A DNA stretch of 64,000 nt from NCBI GenBank assembly GCA_027605045.1, contig JAQFWX010000032.1:372001-436000 (forward strand), written 5' to 3'. Position numbers and translations under genes: made by a program. The notes under the pieces were generated by a model that was not told the DNA's origin, ran no database searches, and was given only the letters and a program-made list of their open reading frames with translations. The stretch's first letter is position 1. Each line of letters starts with the position of its first letter. Positions 1-11,843 of the stretch are shown piece after piece. The DNA is from Phallus indusiatus. Lineage: Eukaryota > Basidiomycota > Agaricomycetes > Phallales > Phallaceae.

Positions 1-51
1 TATTGTGTTATCATGTTATGTAATTTTGCTTTCTTTCATTGGCCTGGCTAG

Positions 52-2473
52 CTGGCGCGAGATGCGGAAGTAACATTGCACGCCCTTGACACGGTCGACG
101 ATCCCTTTAGCACCGTTTTCATGACTGACATGCGTGAACCACACACAAGATTTGATTGTATCATAGGGTATGAAATGCTCTTTACGAAAGTTGACGTCAC
201 ATTACCTGATTGTCTTCGTAGTGTCAAACTTTCTCAGATGCAATGCAAAGTCCCGCCGCTGTCTGCGGATTTTCCTACAACTTTTCACTTTCTTATAGAT
301 TTACTTCTTTCAACTATCAAACAGGCGCTTGGATCTCGAGCTAAGGTTGTCGTTGCCCTGCATTCGAGATCCAGTCTACGTTCAATCACTTCGTGCCTCC
401 CCTCAGAACTTGATAGCGTCACCGTTGGGATTATCTATGATCCAGTATCCGCATTACAGCTTGTAGACCATGGGCCGTCAGTGGATGCACCGGAGAGTCA
501 ACAAGAAGCTTTCCGCGCGTTTTGGGGACCGAAGGCAGATCTGCGCCGCTTCAAAGATGGCCGCATTCTCTATAGCTGTGTATGGGATGATGGCGTTATC
601 CGTACGGAGGACCGAGAATCTACCCCCGTTAAAATTGTCCTGTATATTCTCAAACTTAAGTTCGGTCTACAGACTCCGAATGGTGTCACTATACTCAATG
701 CAGACTACGGAAGTGTTATTACACCGCCAGCTCGTGGTTCAATCACGGGTCGGGGAGATTGCGCTTTTACGGATGCTATGAAGGCATATGACAAATTCTC
801 AAAAGAGCTCAAAGCACTGGAGGAAAATGGGGGTCTTGTTCTTTCTTTAGTTGTAACCAAACCTTCTTCTCCTGCATTGCGATATATGTCTGTTCTACCA
901 CCTTGCCCGGTTCTTGTTCCTGCAATGGTATCATCTTCAGTAGGCTTTCACCCTTCCGTATCTTATCTGTCCGCATTCAGAGTTATTCTCCAACTCGAAC
1001 GCTCCTCCCGATGGCCAGACGACATCCAAGCTATTCAGCGGGCAAAGATGGCTTTACTGGAAGGAATGGCTAGAGGTTTCATGAAACAAGACAAGAAGTA
1101 CCATGCTCGGGTCGTGATACCTCGTGCTGCCGGGAGCGGCGGAACGAACTCGATAGCCGAAAGCCTCCCTGCACTCGAAGTTCTGATAGACGGATGGGCT
1201 TTCCATGCATACATATGGCATGAAAGGGAGGCCATGTTGCTTAGCGAAACAAGTAACGTTTTTAATCGTCCTGGCTTTACACCGGCGTCTTTCCACGAAC
1301 GATCAAAAGCTCAAAAATCATTGGAAAACTATAACAGATTTTTCATATACTCTCCTCAGTATCACTCAGCTGTTCTTGCACTTCACCACAAGTATCCTTC
1401 CCTTTCATTTACCATCCGCCTGGTCAAGCGGTGGTTGGCATCACATTGGGTTGGTAGCCGAGTGAGAGATGAAGCCATCGAGCTGATTTGCATTGGTGTA
1501 TACCTGAGCAATACACATGATATCCCAGCTACCGCCAGACGTGGTTTCACGAGAGTTTTAGACTTTCTTTCAAGATGGGACGGAGTCCTGTATGTAAAAC
1601 TGTTTGAGGAAGTTCGGGATGGCGAGACACAGAAGCAAGATGAAGGCAATGATAATGTCAAATCTATTGAAATTCAAGCCGGGCAAGGGAGTTGGCGGAT
1701 AGCTACTTTAGAAGATCCCTCCGGAGCCATATGGTGTGATACCATCACACCTCTTGTTTCTTCTCGGATCAAAAGCTTAGCACAAGCCTTGATGAAGGTG
1801 ATATCGGGAGGATCTAATTTCTCTTTTAAGGTTTGTGCATCTTTTCATGTTGACTCGTCAATACCATCATTTAATATTTCTCCTCAGTCACTATTTGTTC
1901 ATCCAACTGAAGACTACGATTTCTTGCTCCATTTGAATACCGACGCTGTCACTCGTTACTGGGAAGGAATTCACCCCTCACCTTCTGTGTGGACTAGTGG
2001 ATATGTGAACTTGGATCTGCACGATGTCAATAAACAGAATAGCGTCCGGGTTGAGTTTAATCCTGCAGAGGCCTTTTACCGTGATTTGCAAGTACGTGAT
2101 TTATAATTTGGACCTTATGATATACAAATGACAGAAATGCTATATAATATTAGCATACATATTCGGACGTCATTGAATTCTTTTACGACGTTTACGGTGG
2201 GACAGTAATTGGAGGTACTTGGCACCCGGATCTCGGCACCCCAAAACAATGGAAGGTTTATCTAGGATATTCTTCGAGTCCGATTTTTGAGGATAGGAGA
2301 AACCAAGACGTGAGTTAATTTTTCCTGAAGTCCCAAGTCATTGTATGATATTTATATCCTCGCAGAAAGTGAAAAATACCGGTCTGGTCACGTTGAATAA
2401 AGAGGCCATTATGTCTGAAATTCAACGAATAGGCGAAGGCATTATTAAAAGTATCTCTTATTGTAATAAATAA
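52..2473 (+). CDS. UTP22: Nrap/Utp22 family nucleolar protein, C-terminal part (5' end outside window)
   Basis: Component of the SSU processome (UtpC/CURI in yeast) needed for 18S rRNA processing in the nucleolus. Exons read as 52-2091, 2154-2309 and 2366-2473 (TAA), with introns of 62 and 56 nt. The first visible exon starts after an acceptor TAG at 49-51 and continues upstream of the window. About 767 residues remain of a family usually 1,100-1,250 long. Visible Nrap signatures are the early block [15 protein letters not shown], a late block around 1,860-2,090, and the C-terminal motif [12 protein letters not shown] followed by GGTWHPD after the first intron. The gene converges with MRPL38, with 56 bp between stop codons. 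Family assignment comes from recalled Nrap motifs and is confident; the 5' portion cannot be judged. Confidence 0.9.
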
Positions 2474-2529
2474 TTGAGTGACTATCTATTTGATATAATT
2501 GGAGAGATAAAAAACCCCAACGGCATTGC

Positions 2530-3138
2530 TTATAAGACCTATCAGGCGATTCAAAGGCTTTGGCTCTTATATAAACTACATTATAACTAACCTTGGGGGC
2601 TAAGCTGACTATTTTCGTCCACCCACGATTCCTCAAGTCTGCGCTGACAACACCACCTATTCGAGTTCCCAACATCTCCCGCTTGTTATTTAGTAGAATT
2701 GCGGCATTGTCGTCGAAGCTAATGAAGTAAATGAGTCAATTGAAATGCATCTTTACCACGCGTGAGACTCTCACCGAACGAGCCTACCATCTGGCCTTCG
2801 TACTGGCTTTCTCGTCCGGACAACAACAGCTCTCCTGACGTCACCTTTTCGAACTTTAATGGCACTAACAAGACGGTGCGTTGTAGCTTTGAAAAATAGA
2901 TCGAACTCAGTAATTACCTGCTGACACTGGTTGGGGGCAATGGCCTCGCTTTGTTCACAACAACAACTATTTCGTCTCCAACTGTCGCAAATCCGTCGTT
3001 GACCTTGTGCTTCAACACGTTGACACATTCCGCGATCAATGCGCCGGTGTTGTCGATAATCTGAAAAGATATATGAGTTTAGGTGCAGCAGAAAACGTCA
3101 GACGGACTGACATTCAGTCTGCCTTTAAGGCCAATCAT
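2530..3138 (-). CDS. MRPL38: Mitochondrial large-subunit ribosomal protein uL14m (L14/L38)
   Basis: Mitoribosomal large-subunit rRNA-binding protein. Five exons on the minus strand: 3112-3138, 2918-3060, 2775-2864, 2592-2718 and 2530-2538; introns are 51-56 nt. The spliced frame gives 131 residues, close to bacterial L14 (about 122) and yeast Mrpl38 (138). Visible L14 motifs are MIGLKGRLN at the start, [70 protein letters not shown] and GTRIGGVV. The terminal exon is only nine bases (two codons plus stop), restoring the expected ending LAPKVL. The start is the ATG at 3136-3138. It shares a 161-bp divergent promoter with ILS1. Confidence 0.92.
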
Positions 3139-3299
3139 GAGGAAAGGGCCGTCCGTCTATATGTAGGTGCCTGTGGGTGCGCTCTGCATCGAATTTCCCA
3201 CAATTCTTTGCTTGCCGACAGAACAGTGACTCGTTTTGGCAAACCATTTATATATTCCGAGTTCACTGAGTCACTGTCTTCTTCCAGGTTCTCCAAAAC
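3139..3299. promoter_or_regulatory. Divergent promoter MRPL38/ILS1 with a Gcn4-like site
   Basis: The whole spacing between the two divergent start codons. A perfect TGAGTCA lies at 3267-3273, the core bound by Gcn4/CpcA-type bZIP factors (general amino-acid control), and a partial TGACTC at 3227-3232. A TATA-like TTTATATATT lies around 3248-3257. The perfect site is only 27 bp before the ILS1 ATG, so it may lie in transcribed sequence; it is 129 bp from MRPL38. Function is inferred. Confidence 0.45.
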
Positions 3300-6200
3300 A
3301 TGGCTTTTCCTCAGCATGATAGTTCGTTCTCGATTTCGATTTCGATCGATAGCATTATTTTAACCCGATCTCTCCAGTTTCCGCCCCATTCAGCTTTCCG
3401 AAGGAAGAGGAGAAGATTATCGCATACTGGAGAGAGATCGATGCGTTCAAAACGTCTTTAAAATTAACAGAAAATTGTCCAAAATATTCTTTCTACGATG
3501 GCCCCCCATTTGCCACTGGCTTACCACACTACGGTCACCTTCTAGCTGGGACCATCAAGGTTCGTCACCAGACGTTGCTAAATTTACCTTATCGTATACC
3601 TTGACCTCGGTAATTCTTTTTTTCTAGGATATTGTCACTCGTCATGCAACCGCTAGTGGATTTTACGTTGAACGGCGGTTTGGGTGGGATACACATGGTC
3701 TTCCTGTGGAACATGAGATCGATAAAAAATTAGGTATCACTGGAAAAGCCGATGTGATGAAGATGGGGATTGGAAAGTACAATGAAGAATGTCGCAAGAT
3801 TGTCATGAGATATTCTGCCGAATGGCGCGCAACTGTTGAGAGAATGGGGCGGTGGATCGACTTCGATAATGACTACAAGACCTTAAACATCTCGTTCATG
3901 GAATCGGTCTGGTGGGTATTCAGCGAATTATACAAGAAAAATTTGGTATATCGGGGACTACGTGTTATGCCCTATTCTACCGCCTTAACAACTCCACTAT
4001 CAAATTTTGAAGCGGGTCAAAATTTTAAAGATGTAGCCGATCCAGCAAGTGCGTGCTTAACCTATTGCATACAAGTACGCAATTCATAACATTCATGATA
4101 TAATGACCAGTTACTGTTTCATTTACCTTGGTGGATGATCCCAAAACTTCTTTGCTGGCGTGGACAACTACTCCTTGGACCCTTCCGTCTAACCTTGCCT
4201 TATGTGTCCACCCCAAGTTTAATTACATCAAAATTCACGACGAGCAGCGTGATGAAAATTTTATTATACACGAGAGTCTTTTGGGAACGCTTTATAAAGA
4301 CCCGAAGAAGGCAAAATTCAAACGAATCGGTCAATTCCAAGGCGCGGACATGAAAGGCTGGAGATATACACCGTTGTTCGAATACTTTACTGAACAAGTA
4401 TGCAATTACGTCGAGATCTTATATTTTTCTGTTATTCTGATTATCTGCGGCTCACAAGTTCGAGGATCGCGCTTTTCGAGTTGTGGTCGACGAATATGTT
4501 ACTAGCGAAGACGGCACTGGGATCGTCCATCAAGCTCCCGCGTTCGGTGACGATGATCATCGTATCGCTATAGCTAATGGAATTATTCGTCCGGACGAAA
4601 TGCCACCTTGTCCTGTGGATGACGCAGGACGATTTACGAAAGAGGTCTACGATTTTGTTGGCGAACATGTCAAGGTCGGTTTCTGGCCTCTCTCCTACGT
4701 TTGCAGTCAAATTTGAAAACGGAGTTAGATTGCTGATAAAGCCATTCAAAAACATTTGAAGGAAAGGGGTAAATTGGTTGTTCAATCGACTATCCAACAC
4801 CAGTATCCATTTTGTTGGAGGTGAGTTTATCTGCAACTTCCAACCACGCTTCGTTGACTTTGCTCAGATCTGGGACACCTCTTATTTATCGTGCAGTTCC
4901 GGCATGGTTTGTCCGCGTTCGACCCATCGTAGATCAATTAGTCGCAAACAACACAGAAACTAGATGGTAGAAAAAATATCCGTTAATGGGTATCGTCCAA
5001 CTAATTCGTTTCGCAGGGTACCGCAAAACGTTGGGGATAAACGTTTTGGAAATTGGATATCTAATGCCAGAGATTGGAATGTCTCCCGCAATAGGTATTG
5101 GGGGACTCCTATTCCATTGTGGGTTAGTGATGACTTTGAGGAGGTTCGTTCGGTTGAGACCGAGTTGATTTGCTCCGCCACTGAAGTTAATAACTTAGAT
5201 TGTATGTGTAGGCTCCATTCAAGAATTAGAGGAGCTCTCTGGAGTTAAAAACATCACCGATCTCCACCGAGATAAAATTGACCACATAACTATACCGTCA
5301 AAGCTTGGAAAAGGTCAACTGAAACGCGTCGAGGAAGTTTTTGATTGCTGGTTCGAATCAGGAAGGTGAGTCAGGTACATTTGTCTAATTTTTTTCAGCT
5401 ATAATTCGCTTTTAGCATGCCGTATGCTCAGCAACACTATCCCTTTCAAAACAAGCAGAAGTTCGAGGAGACTTTTCCGGCTGATTTTGTTTCAGAAGGG
5501 ATTGATCAAACCAGAGGATGGTTTTATACTCTGTTGGTACTTTCAACTCACTTGTTTCAGACCGCACCGTGGAAAAACCTCATCGTAACGGGTCTGGTCT
5601 TAGCAGCGTGAGTCGCGTTCGCTCAATCTATTAAACCATCTGTTTAACCCCAATCAGAGATGGCAAGAAGATGAGCAAAAGTTTGAAGAATTATCCAGAT
5701 CCGAACTTAATCATTGATCAATATGGTGCGGATGCTACTAGAATGTTTTTAGTCAACTCGCCCATTGTCCGCGGGGAGAACCTGAGGTTCAGAGAAGAAG
5801 GAGTCCGAGAAGTAGTTTCCCGAGTGTTATTGCCGTGGTTGAACTCGTTTCGCTTTTTCCTCGGACAAGTCAATCTTTTACAGAAGGAAGAAGGACACTC
5901 GTTCGTCTATGATGCTCACTCCCTACAATCTGAGAATGTCATGGACCGATGGATTTTGGCTCGCTGTCAATCTCTCATCAAACTTGTCAGGGAAGAGATG
6001 GCTGCGTACCGTTTATACACTATCGTTCCTCGCCTTTTGGATCTTATTGACGAACTCACAAATTGGTATATCCGATTTAACCGTAAACGACTTAAGGGCG
6101 AAGACGGAAAAGACGAAACCATCCGGGCTTTGAACACGCTATTTGAGACGTTATTCACGCTATGTAGAACAATGGTATTTTTTCCTTCATTTACGACTCG

Positions 6201-7208
6201 CTGAAAATACTGAAATCTATTCCGTTAGTCTTCTTATACGCCTTTTTTAACCGAAAGTCTATACCAAGGACTCAGACCGTTCATTCCAGTTCAGTCCATT
6301 TCAGAAGAAGACACACGGTCGGTACATTTCCTACGCTTCCCAGAAGTCAAAGATCAATACCTGGATGAGAACATTGAACGGAAAGTCAAACGAATGCAAG
6401 CCGTGATCGAGCTGACTAGAACTCTTCGGGACAAGCACAACGTACCTTTCAAGGCAAGCATATATGGAACGCAGCGCCTTGATCCGTTATTAATATCTCC
6501 TTTTTTTTTCCAAAATAGACGCCATTACGAGAATTGCTCATATTTCACCCGGATGAGCATTATCTGGAAGACATCAGTCCTCTGCAGAGATATATACGAT
6601 CCGAGTTGAACGTCAGAGACGTGATTTTTAGCTCGGACGAGGCTCGCGCTGGTGTCAAATACAAAGCCACAGCCGATTGGCCGGTCCTTGGTAAAAAGCT
6701 TCGGAAGGACATAAACCTAGTCAAAAATGGCCTGCCTTCCTTATCTTCCGAGGATGTTAAACGTTACCTTGAAACAGGCACTATCGTAGTGGGAGGTATC
6801 GAGCTTGTTCAGGGTGATCTGGCCGTTTCGCGCTACGTAGAACATCCCGAGAGCAGCGAAGGTATATTCTCCGCCAATTCGGATAACGATGTTGTGGTTG
6901 TACTCGACATTCAAGTGCACTCGGAGCTAATCGGTGAAGGTCTCGCTCGAGAATTGATTAACCGGGTGCAACGGCTGCGAAAGAAAGCCAACTTGCAACC
7001 CACGGATGACGTTGACATGTTTTATGTCTTTGAAAATGAATCAGACGCTGAAGATTTGAAGAAGGCCGCGAGCGAATATGAGGAGATGATCCGTAAAGCC
7101 TTGAAAGCTACCCTGAAGAATGAACAACCCCCGCTCAGAGGTCAAGTGATCAGCGAGGATCAAGAGATTGCAGAAATCAGGTTCAGGTTGACACTGGTTA
7201 AACCGTAA
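3300..7208 (+). CDS. ILS1: Cytosolic isoleucyl-tRNA synthetase
   Basis: Class Ia synthetase charging tRNA-Ile in the cytosol, with a CP1 editing domain. Thirteen exons: 3300-3321, 3378-3559, 3628-4048, 4111-4397, 4459-4674, 4729-4820, 4868-4966, 5017-5143, 5199-5365, 5416-5607, 5658-6174, 6229-6453 and 6519-7208. They sum to 3,237 nt, 1,078 residues, close to yeast Ils1 (1,072). Visible signatures: the HIGH-type motif HYGH in [32 protein letters not shown], the editing-domain segment [27 protein letters not shown], and KMSKS at about 5,671. No mitochondrial presequence is apparent. Exon 1 has only 22 nt and was chosen because it joins in frame to [10 protein letters not shown]. Intron 12 (6454-6518) uses a GC donor (AAG|GCAAGC). 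It converges with the P450 gene. Confidence 0.95.
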
Positions 7209-7483
7209 CCAAATAATTTTTTTGTGTTGTAGATTCATCTCTTACTATTATCACGGAATAAATAAATACATCGCCACTAGTCAGCTACATATCGCCAAGT
7301 GGGCGATTCCAATGTAGAAGGGCAAGCTGCGCAAATAACACCAGTTCTATACGTTCGTCATGTAAATGCGTTCTTCCACTATTTTCGAACGCACAGTGAT
7401 GGAACATGGATAAGAGGGTGGGTGACTGCAAGAAGAGTTCGTCTCAGATTTTGTTCCTGCGTCTGAGTGTTTCTGAAGTATGC
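7209..7483. other. Convergent 3' region between ILS1 and the P450 gene
   Basis: Both genes end here. AATAAATAAATA at about 7256-7268 is a plausible polyadenylation signal for ILS1. No additional gene is seen. Confidence 0.4.
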
Positions 7484-9288
7484 TCACAGAATAAACTCTT
7501 TACCGGGGATAGTGGCATAGGAAATGTCGATTGTGCTCCCTTTTTCATCTTTAGGTAGCATAAAATTGAAAGCGGCGAATAGGCATGCTAGCTCCATCCA
7601 TATAACCTTCTCGGCGATATGGTCGCCCGGACATTTGCTAAGCCATGATGTAATCTTTGTATCGCTCTTGCTGCAAGAAAAACACGAAACTATTACATAC
7701 CGTCTACCAAAGCCAAATACGCCGAATTCGCCAGGGTCGGGCTCAGCTTCGTAAGCTTCATTGGTCAGAAAACGTTCTGGCCGGAAAGTGAACGGGTCCT
7801 TATACGTCTTCTCGTCATGCAGCATCGTCCAAGCGTTCGGGAGGATAACAGCGCCCTTCGGAATTCTCCATCCTCGAAATTCGTCCTCTTCCAAAGACGC
7901 ATGCGGAAGACTAATGGGTTGAACCGGAATCCAGCGCAAGCTTTCTTTCACTAATGCTGTTATGTATGGCAGAGCGGGACCGTCCTCAAAAGTTGGAAGT
8001 CTGAAATCATTGGAATTTGGAGAGCCGAGAACTGAATCAAGCTCTGTCTGTGCCCGTTGCTGAATCTCAGGCCGTAAAATGGCATTGAGAACTGCAAATT
8101 GAACAGGTGCTGTGGTCGTATCTGCGCCAGCTAAATAACGACAATGGGTATCGAGGTTATATTGGCGAGAGAAAGGTGGTAATGCGCACCAGCGTACATA
8201 ACAGCGGCAAGTTTTTTTATATCATCTAACTTCTGAGGGTCCAGCGAGTCGGCTTGCGCAATGTCTGCCAGTGCTTTTGAGACAACCGAGGAAACAGCTT
8301 CCCCGCGATCCTATGGTGAGCCTTTAAAGTCAGAAATGTGCACAGGAATGAATATTTGTTTACAATTTTCTCTTTCAGATGCTCGTAGGGCTTTCCGATC
8401 AACTGCTCGTGTATCTTTCGCACTTTCGCCGCAAAGGGCTTGAACCTGTTGCCAGGAATCCAAGCCGGTATATGAACCACTATATCAAATTCCCCCTCGC
8501 TTTTCGGTTACTTTTGTGTCAGAGCCAACCGAAAAACTTACGTGACGGGATAACATTGACCAAAAAAGCCCCTGGACTGATTGCATGAGTTGTAAGGATC
8601 ACCGTGTCTTCTGCTAACTTCACAAAAGGGTCATCTTCCGGTAACACCTCGTAGCCGTAAACCACGTCTAGAAGAATGCTACCAATCGCGTGCTTTAAAC
8701 CTTTATGTAAGGTCGTTGAATCGCTTAAAAGGTTGCGGAGTAAAGTATGTGCCGCAGCTGTGATCTTTTCAGAATACGCTTTCATGGTCATGGGATTCAG
8801 GTATTGCGCGAAAAGTCGACGATGTCTTTTCCAACGGGCATTGTACCTCATGATCGGAAATGACCAATCAAGATGCATCCTTTCCGCGTTATGGTTATTT
8901 ATGCACGACTCGAGCCTGGCAGGAGAAAAAAGAAAGCTTACAGCAGTGGATCATGAACCATCGGTATGTGTGGACGGTCTGAATAATTGCCCGACCGTTG
9001 ATCTAATAATTCCCGAGCTGCTTGTACACTGTTCAGGATGACGATGTGCTGACCGAATGCCTGTGCATGAACAACATCTCCATACATTTTCGACCACTTA
9101 TGATAGGTGGCGAATTCCCGGCTTCGGGGTAAATCGAGGACATTGCCGATAATGGGCAACGGTTTTGGCCCAGGAGGTAATGGTAAATATGCATATTTGG
9201 ACTTGCTCTTTTTCTTTTGGCAGCTAATGACAAGTAGGATAGTTGCGAGGGCGACAACGAATAAAAGTTTCACTGCAAAGCCAGGCAT
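7484..9288 (-). CDS. Cytochrome P450 monooxygenase, microsomal
   Basis: Haem-thiolate monooxygenase anchored in the ER by an N-terminal hydrophobic segment (about residues 4-22) followed by a basic stretch and the proline hinge LPLPPGPKPLPIIGN. Six exons: 8942-9288, 8542-8879, 8364-8479, 8190-8310, 7701-8130 and 7484-7637; 501 residues, a normal P450 length. Visible hallmarks: WxxxRR-like C-helix (RWKRHRRLF), I-helix AAGADTTT near residue 307, ExxR as KESLR near 369, PERF near 425, and the haem loop FGFGRRKCPG with the ligand Cys near 453, split by the last intron. It resembles fungal P450s annotated as O-methylsterigmatocystin-oxidoreductase-like, but the substrate cannot be deduced. It is divergent from an oxidoreductase, which may or may not be functionally linked. 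A longer in-frame start upstream exists, but 9288 gives a standard anchor. Confidence 0.92.
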
Positions 9289-9952
9289 TGGATGGTTGGA
9301 TGGAAAGCCTGATGGAACCAGACGCCTTTTTATACACAAATGAAAGTGCAATAGTGGCGATAAACTTTGGTTCTGAAGGCACATTTTATAAATCACAATT
9401 TGAATAACACTCCCGTCGGATCCCTGTATACTCGTGTTCAAGGACAACGTGGGCGAGGATCTCCACCGCCATATCGTCGCTGAACAGGCGGCTTGTACTA
9501 TAATCAAGCAGAAGCAAGTTTACGTGATTCAATTGGACGCGGAATGTATATCTATATCGATTATATACCTTGGTACTATGGCATACAGCGGAGAATATTA
9601 AATTTGAAAAGGTTTCCGCGTGTTCCTTTCTTATGTTGAAGCACAATTCTATGCTACAATTGAGCTACGGTCTGAATGCATTTGATTTCTATGATACCCG
9701 GCGCTGAGTTGGCACCAGAGCACATGAGATAGACCCTGGCAGCCACATTCACATTGTTTGCAATATACAATGTCGAAAGATAAAAGAAGGTTTGCAGAAA
9801 TTCCGCACTTGTAGCAGGATATCCCGTAATAGTTTAAACGGACGTCTAGATCTTGCACACCGGTATCTTACCAGTTCCAATATTATATGATCATATATTG
9901 CCGGGATAGAGTATTCTCAGGCTCAGGCACAGGCTTCAACTCAGAACATTAG
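9289..9952. promoter_or_regulatory. Divergent intergenic region, P450 / oxidoreductase
   Basis: 664 bp between two divergent start codons. No convincing gene is present; the open frames here lack recognisable motifs. It must contain both promoters, but I could not assign a specific factor site. Confidence 0.4.
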
Positions 9953-11634
9953 ATGCTCAGTTTTGCGAGTAGAATATATTCGGTAATATCTATCTTCTTA
10001 TTTAAATAACCGAAAAAAACTCAACGTAGGCTTATCTACAGGTACTTCACCCTCCAAACATTCCAAAAGAAGCAAACCCTGTACGCTTTGGTATCATTGG
10101 AGCAGCTAGGATCGCCCCCATCGCCCTTATCCTCGCGGTGGCAAGCCATTCAGAGGCTATTGTTCTAGGCGTGGCAGCACGAGATGAGAAACGAGCAAAA
10201 GCCTTTGCTAAAAAGCATAAGATTGCCAAGGTTTATTATGGACATACTGGGTATCAAGGTCAGCATCTTTGAAACCATGATTATAATTTTTGAACATTAC
10301 ACGCCTAGATTTGATAAACGACCCTGAAATCGATGCGATTTATAACCCGGTGAGTCCAACGGACATTGCCAACCGCTGGCACCTGCTTCCGAAGCCGAGT
10401 TTGCGCTCCGGAATCATCCAGTAACATCGAAATGACATGAATTTGAAACTCATCCTCTTATATATTCATTCGTTCAGCTTCCAAATGGCTTGCACTTTGA
10501 GTGGACGGCTAAGGCGTTGGAGGCTGGAAAGCATGTTTTACTCGAAAAGCCGAGCACCAATACCGCCGAGGAGACACGAAGGCTGTTTGAAATTGCAACG
10601 CAGAAAAACGTGATTTTACTTGAAGCATTTCATTATCGGTGAGGTTGGCAACCGCTGCAACTAGTAATATTAATCAATGAGCACTGCTCCTTCGCCAGCT
10701 TTCATCCGGCATTTATTCGATTAACAGAGATCGTTCAAAGCGGAGAGCTTGGCAGAATTCAGGCAGTAAAATCGGAATTGAAAGTTCCACGAGGCTTCGT
10801 CCCTGACAGTGATATTCGTCTCGACTACTCGTTAGGCGGTGGGGGTCTAATGGATATGGGTACTTATCCGTAAGCTCCATGATAATACGCAGTCAGGGCA
10901 TTCGAACGAGCGTTTGATAATTATCATTACATTTAATCTTTTCAAGGATTTCTGTGGCTCGCACCCTCATTGGAACAGAGCCGACATCCGTTACAATCAC
11001 TAATCATGTCCTTCATCCAAACGATTCGACTGTAGATCGAGACGTTGATTTCCTCTACGCTTTTCCCGAAGGCGCAACCGCCGAAATGGGTTGTGATCTT
11101 CAGATGTCACCCCGCTTTGGATTTATTCCTCGATGGCCCTTGAACTACATCAAGGTTCGGTTAGAAGATGGCGAAGTCTCTCTGAGCAATTTCCCCGCGC
11201 CATACATATTCCATTCGATAACGGTGAAGCCAAAATTGGGAAACCAGAGAACCGAAACAGCTTATAGATACGAAAATGGCAAGGGAGAACAATGGTGGAC
11301 AACGTGAGTGTTATTTGTGTGCATGCCAATGATGAGAGCAGAATGCTGATAGTTGTGGATACTACTTGCTACCTGGGTCATTTGCATTAAGCTATCGATA
11401 CCAGTTAGAAGCGTTTGTCGATAAAGTCAAAGGCAGAATTCCGAAGACTTGGATATCCCCCGAGGACTCTGTAAATCAGATGAAGGCAATAGAGATGGTT
11501 TATAACAAGGTAGAGTGAATTTGATTTTATTTGAACTTGTTTCTGTGAAAATTTGACACAAGTTTTAAATCTGGAAGCTCGGCCTACCTCTCCGTCCAAC
11601 GTCCAAGTATACAATTCCCTCGAGCGAACAGTAG
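9953..11634 (+). CDS. Gfo/Idh/MocA-family NAD(P)-dependent oxidoreductase
   Basis: Probable cytosolic dehydrogenase of the trans-dihydrodiol / D-xylose 1-dehydrogenase-like branch. Eight exons: 9953-9982, 10042-10258, 10309-10349, 10478-10638, 10699-10869, 10947-11303, 11392-11509 and 11578-11634; 1,152 nt, 383 residues, standard for the family. Visible: Rossmann motif RFGIIGAARIAP near residue 25, NPLPNGLHFEWTAKALEAG, the EKP catalytic signature in HVLLEKPSTN, LEAFHYRFHP, and GGGGLMDMGTYP in the C-terminal domain. The short first exon (MLSFASRIYS) was chosen because its GTAATAT donor joins in phase to the next exon. Intron 3 (128 nt) is the longest. The last exon of 19 codons was picked by frame. 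Substrate unknown. Confidence 0.88.
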
Positions 11635-11843
11635 ATGTATCTCTTATAATACAAAAAAAGCCCATCATGTATTCGGAAATGTATGATTCCTATGCCGCAA
11701 TGCTACTGCCCTCTTTTTTGCTCAGCGTGATGGTTAGCGCCCAGCCAGTGCAATCAGCAACTAATGATGAGCGCCTCACAGACGCAGTTGAGTTGGTTCA
11801 GACAACTTGGCTTCCACTTCACCCTCGGGACCTTCAAGCTTCA

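Noticed and set aside
8916..8941. A 26-nt first intron in the P450 gene using the CCAG acceptor
   Set aside because: Too short for this genome's introns; a 62-nt intron ending at AAAG (8,880) keeps the frame, has a branch-like CCATAAC, and gives a standard P450 sequence.
9289..9507. Longer N-terminus for the P450 gene
   Set aside because: The in-frame extension is not hydrophobic in the right place and would bury the membrane anchor; 9288 gives the usual P450 start.
11553..11843. Upstream extension of the UBX protein
   Set aside because: The open frame overlaps the last exon of the oxidoreductase gene and has no UBA-like content before the ATG at 11,844.
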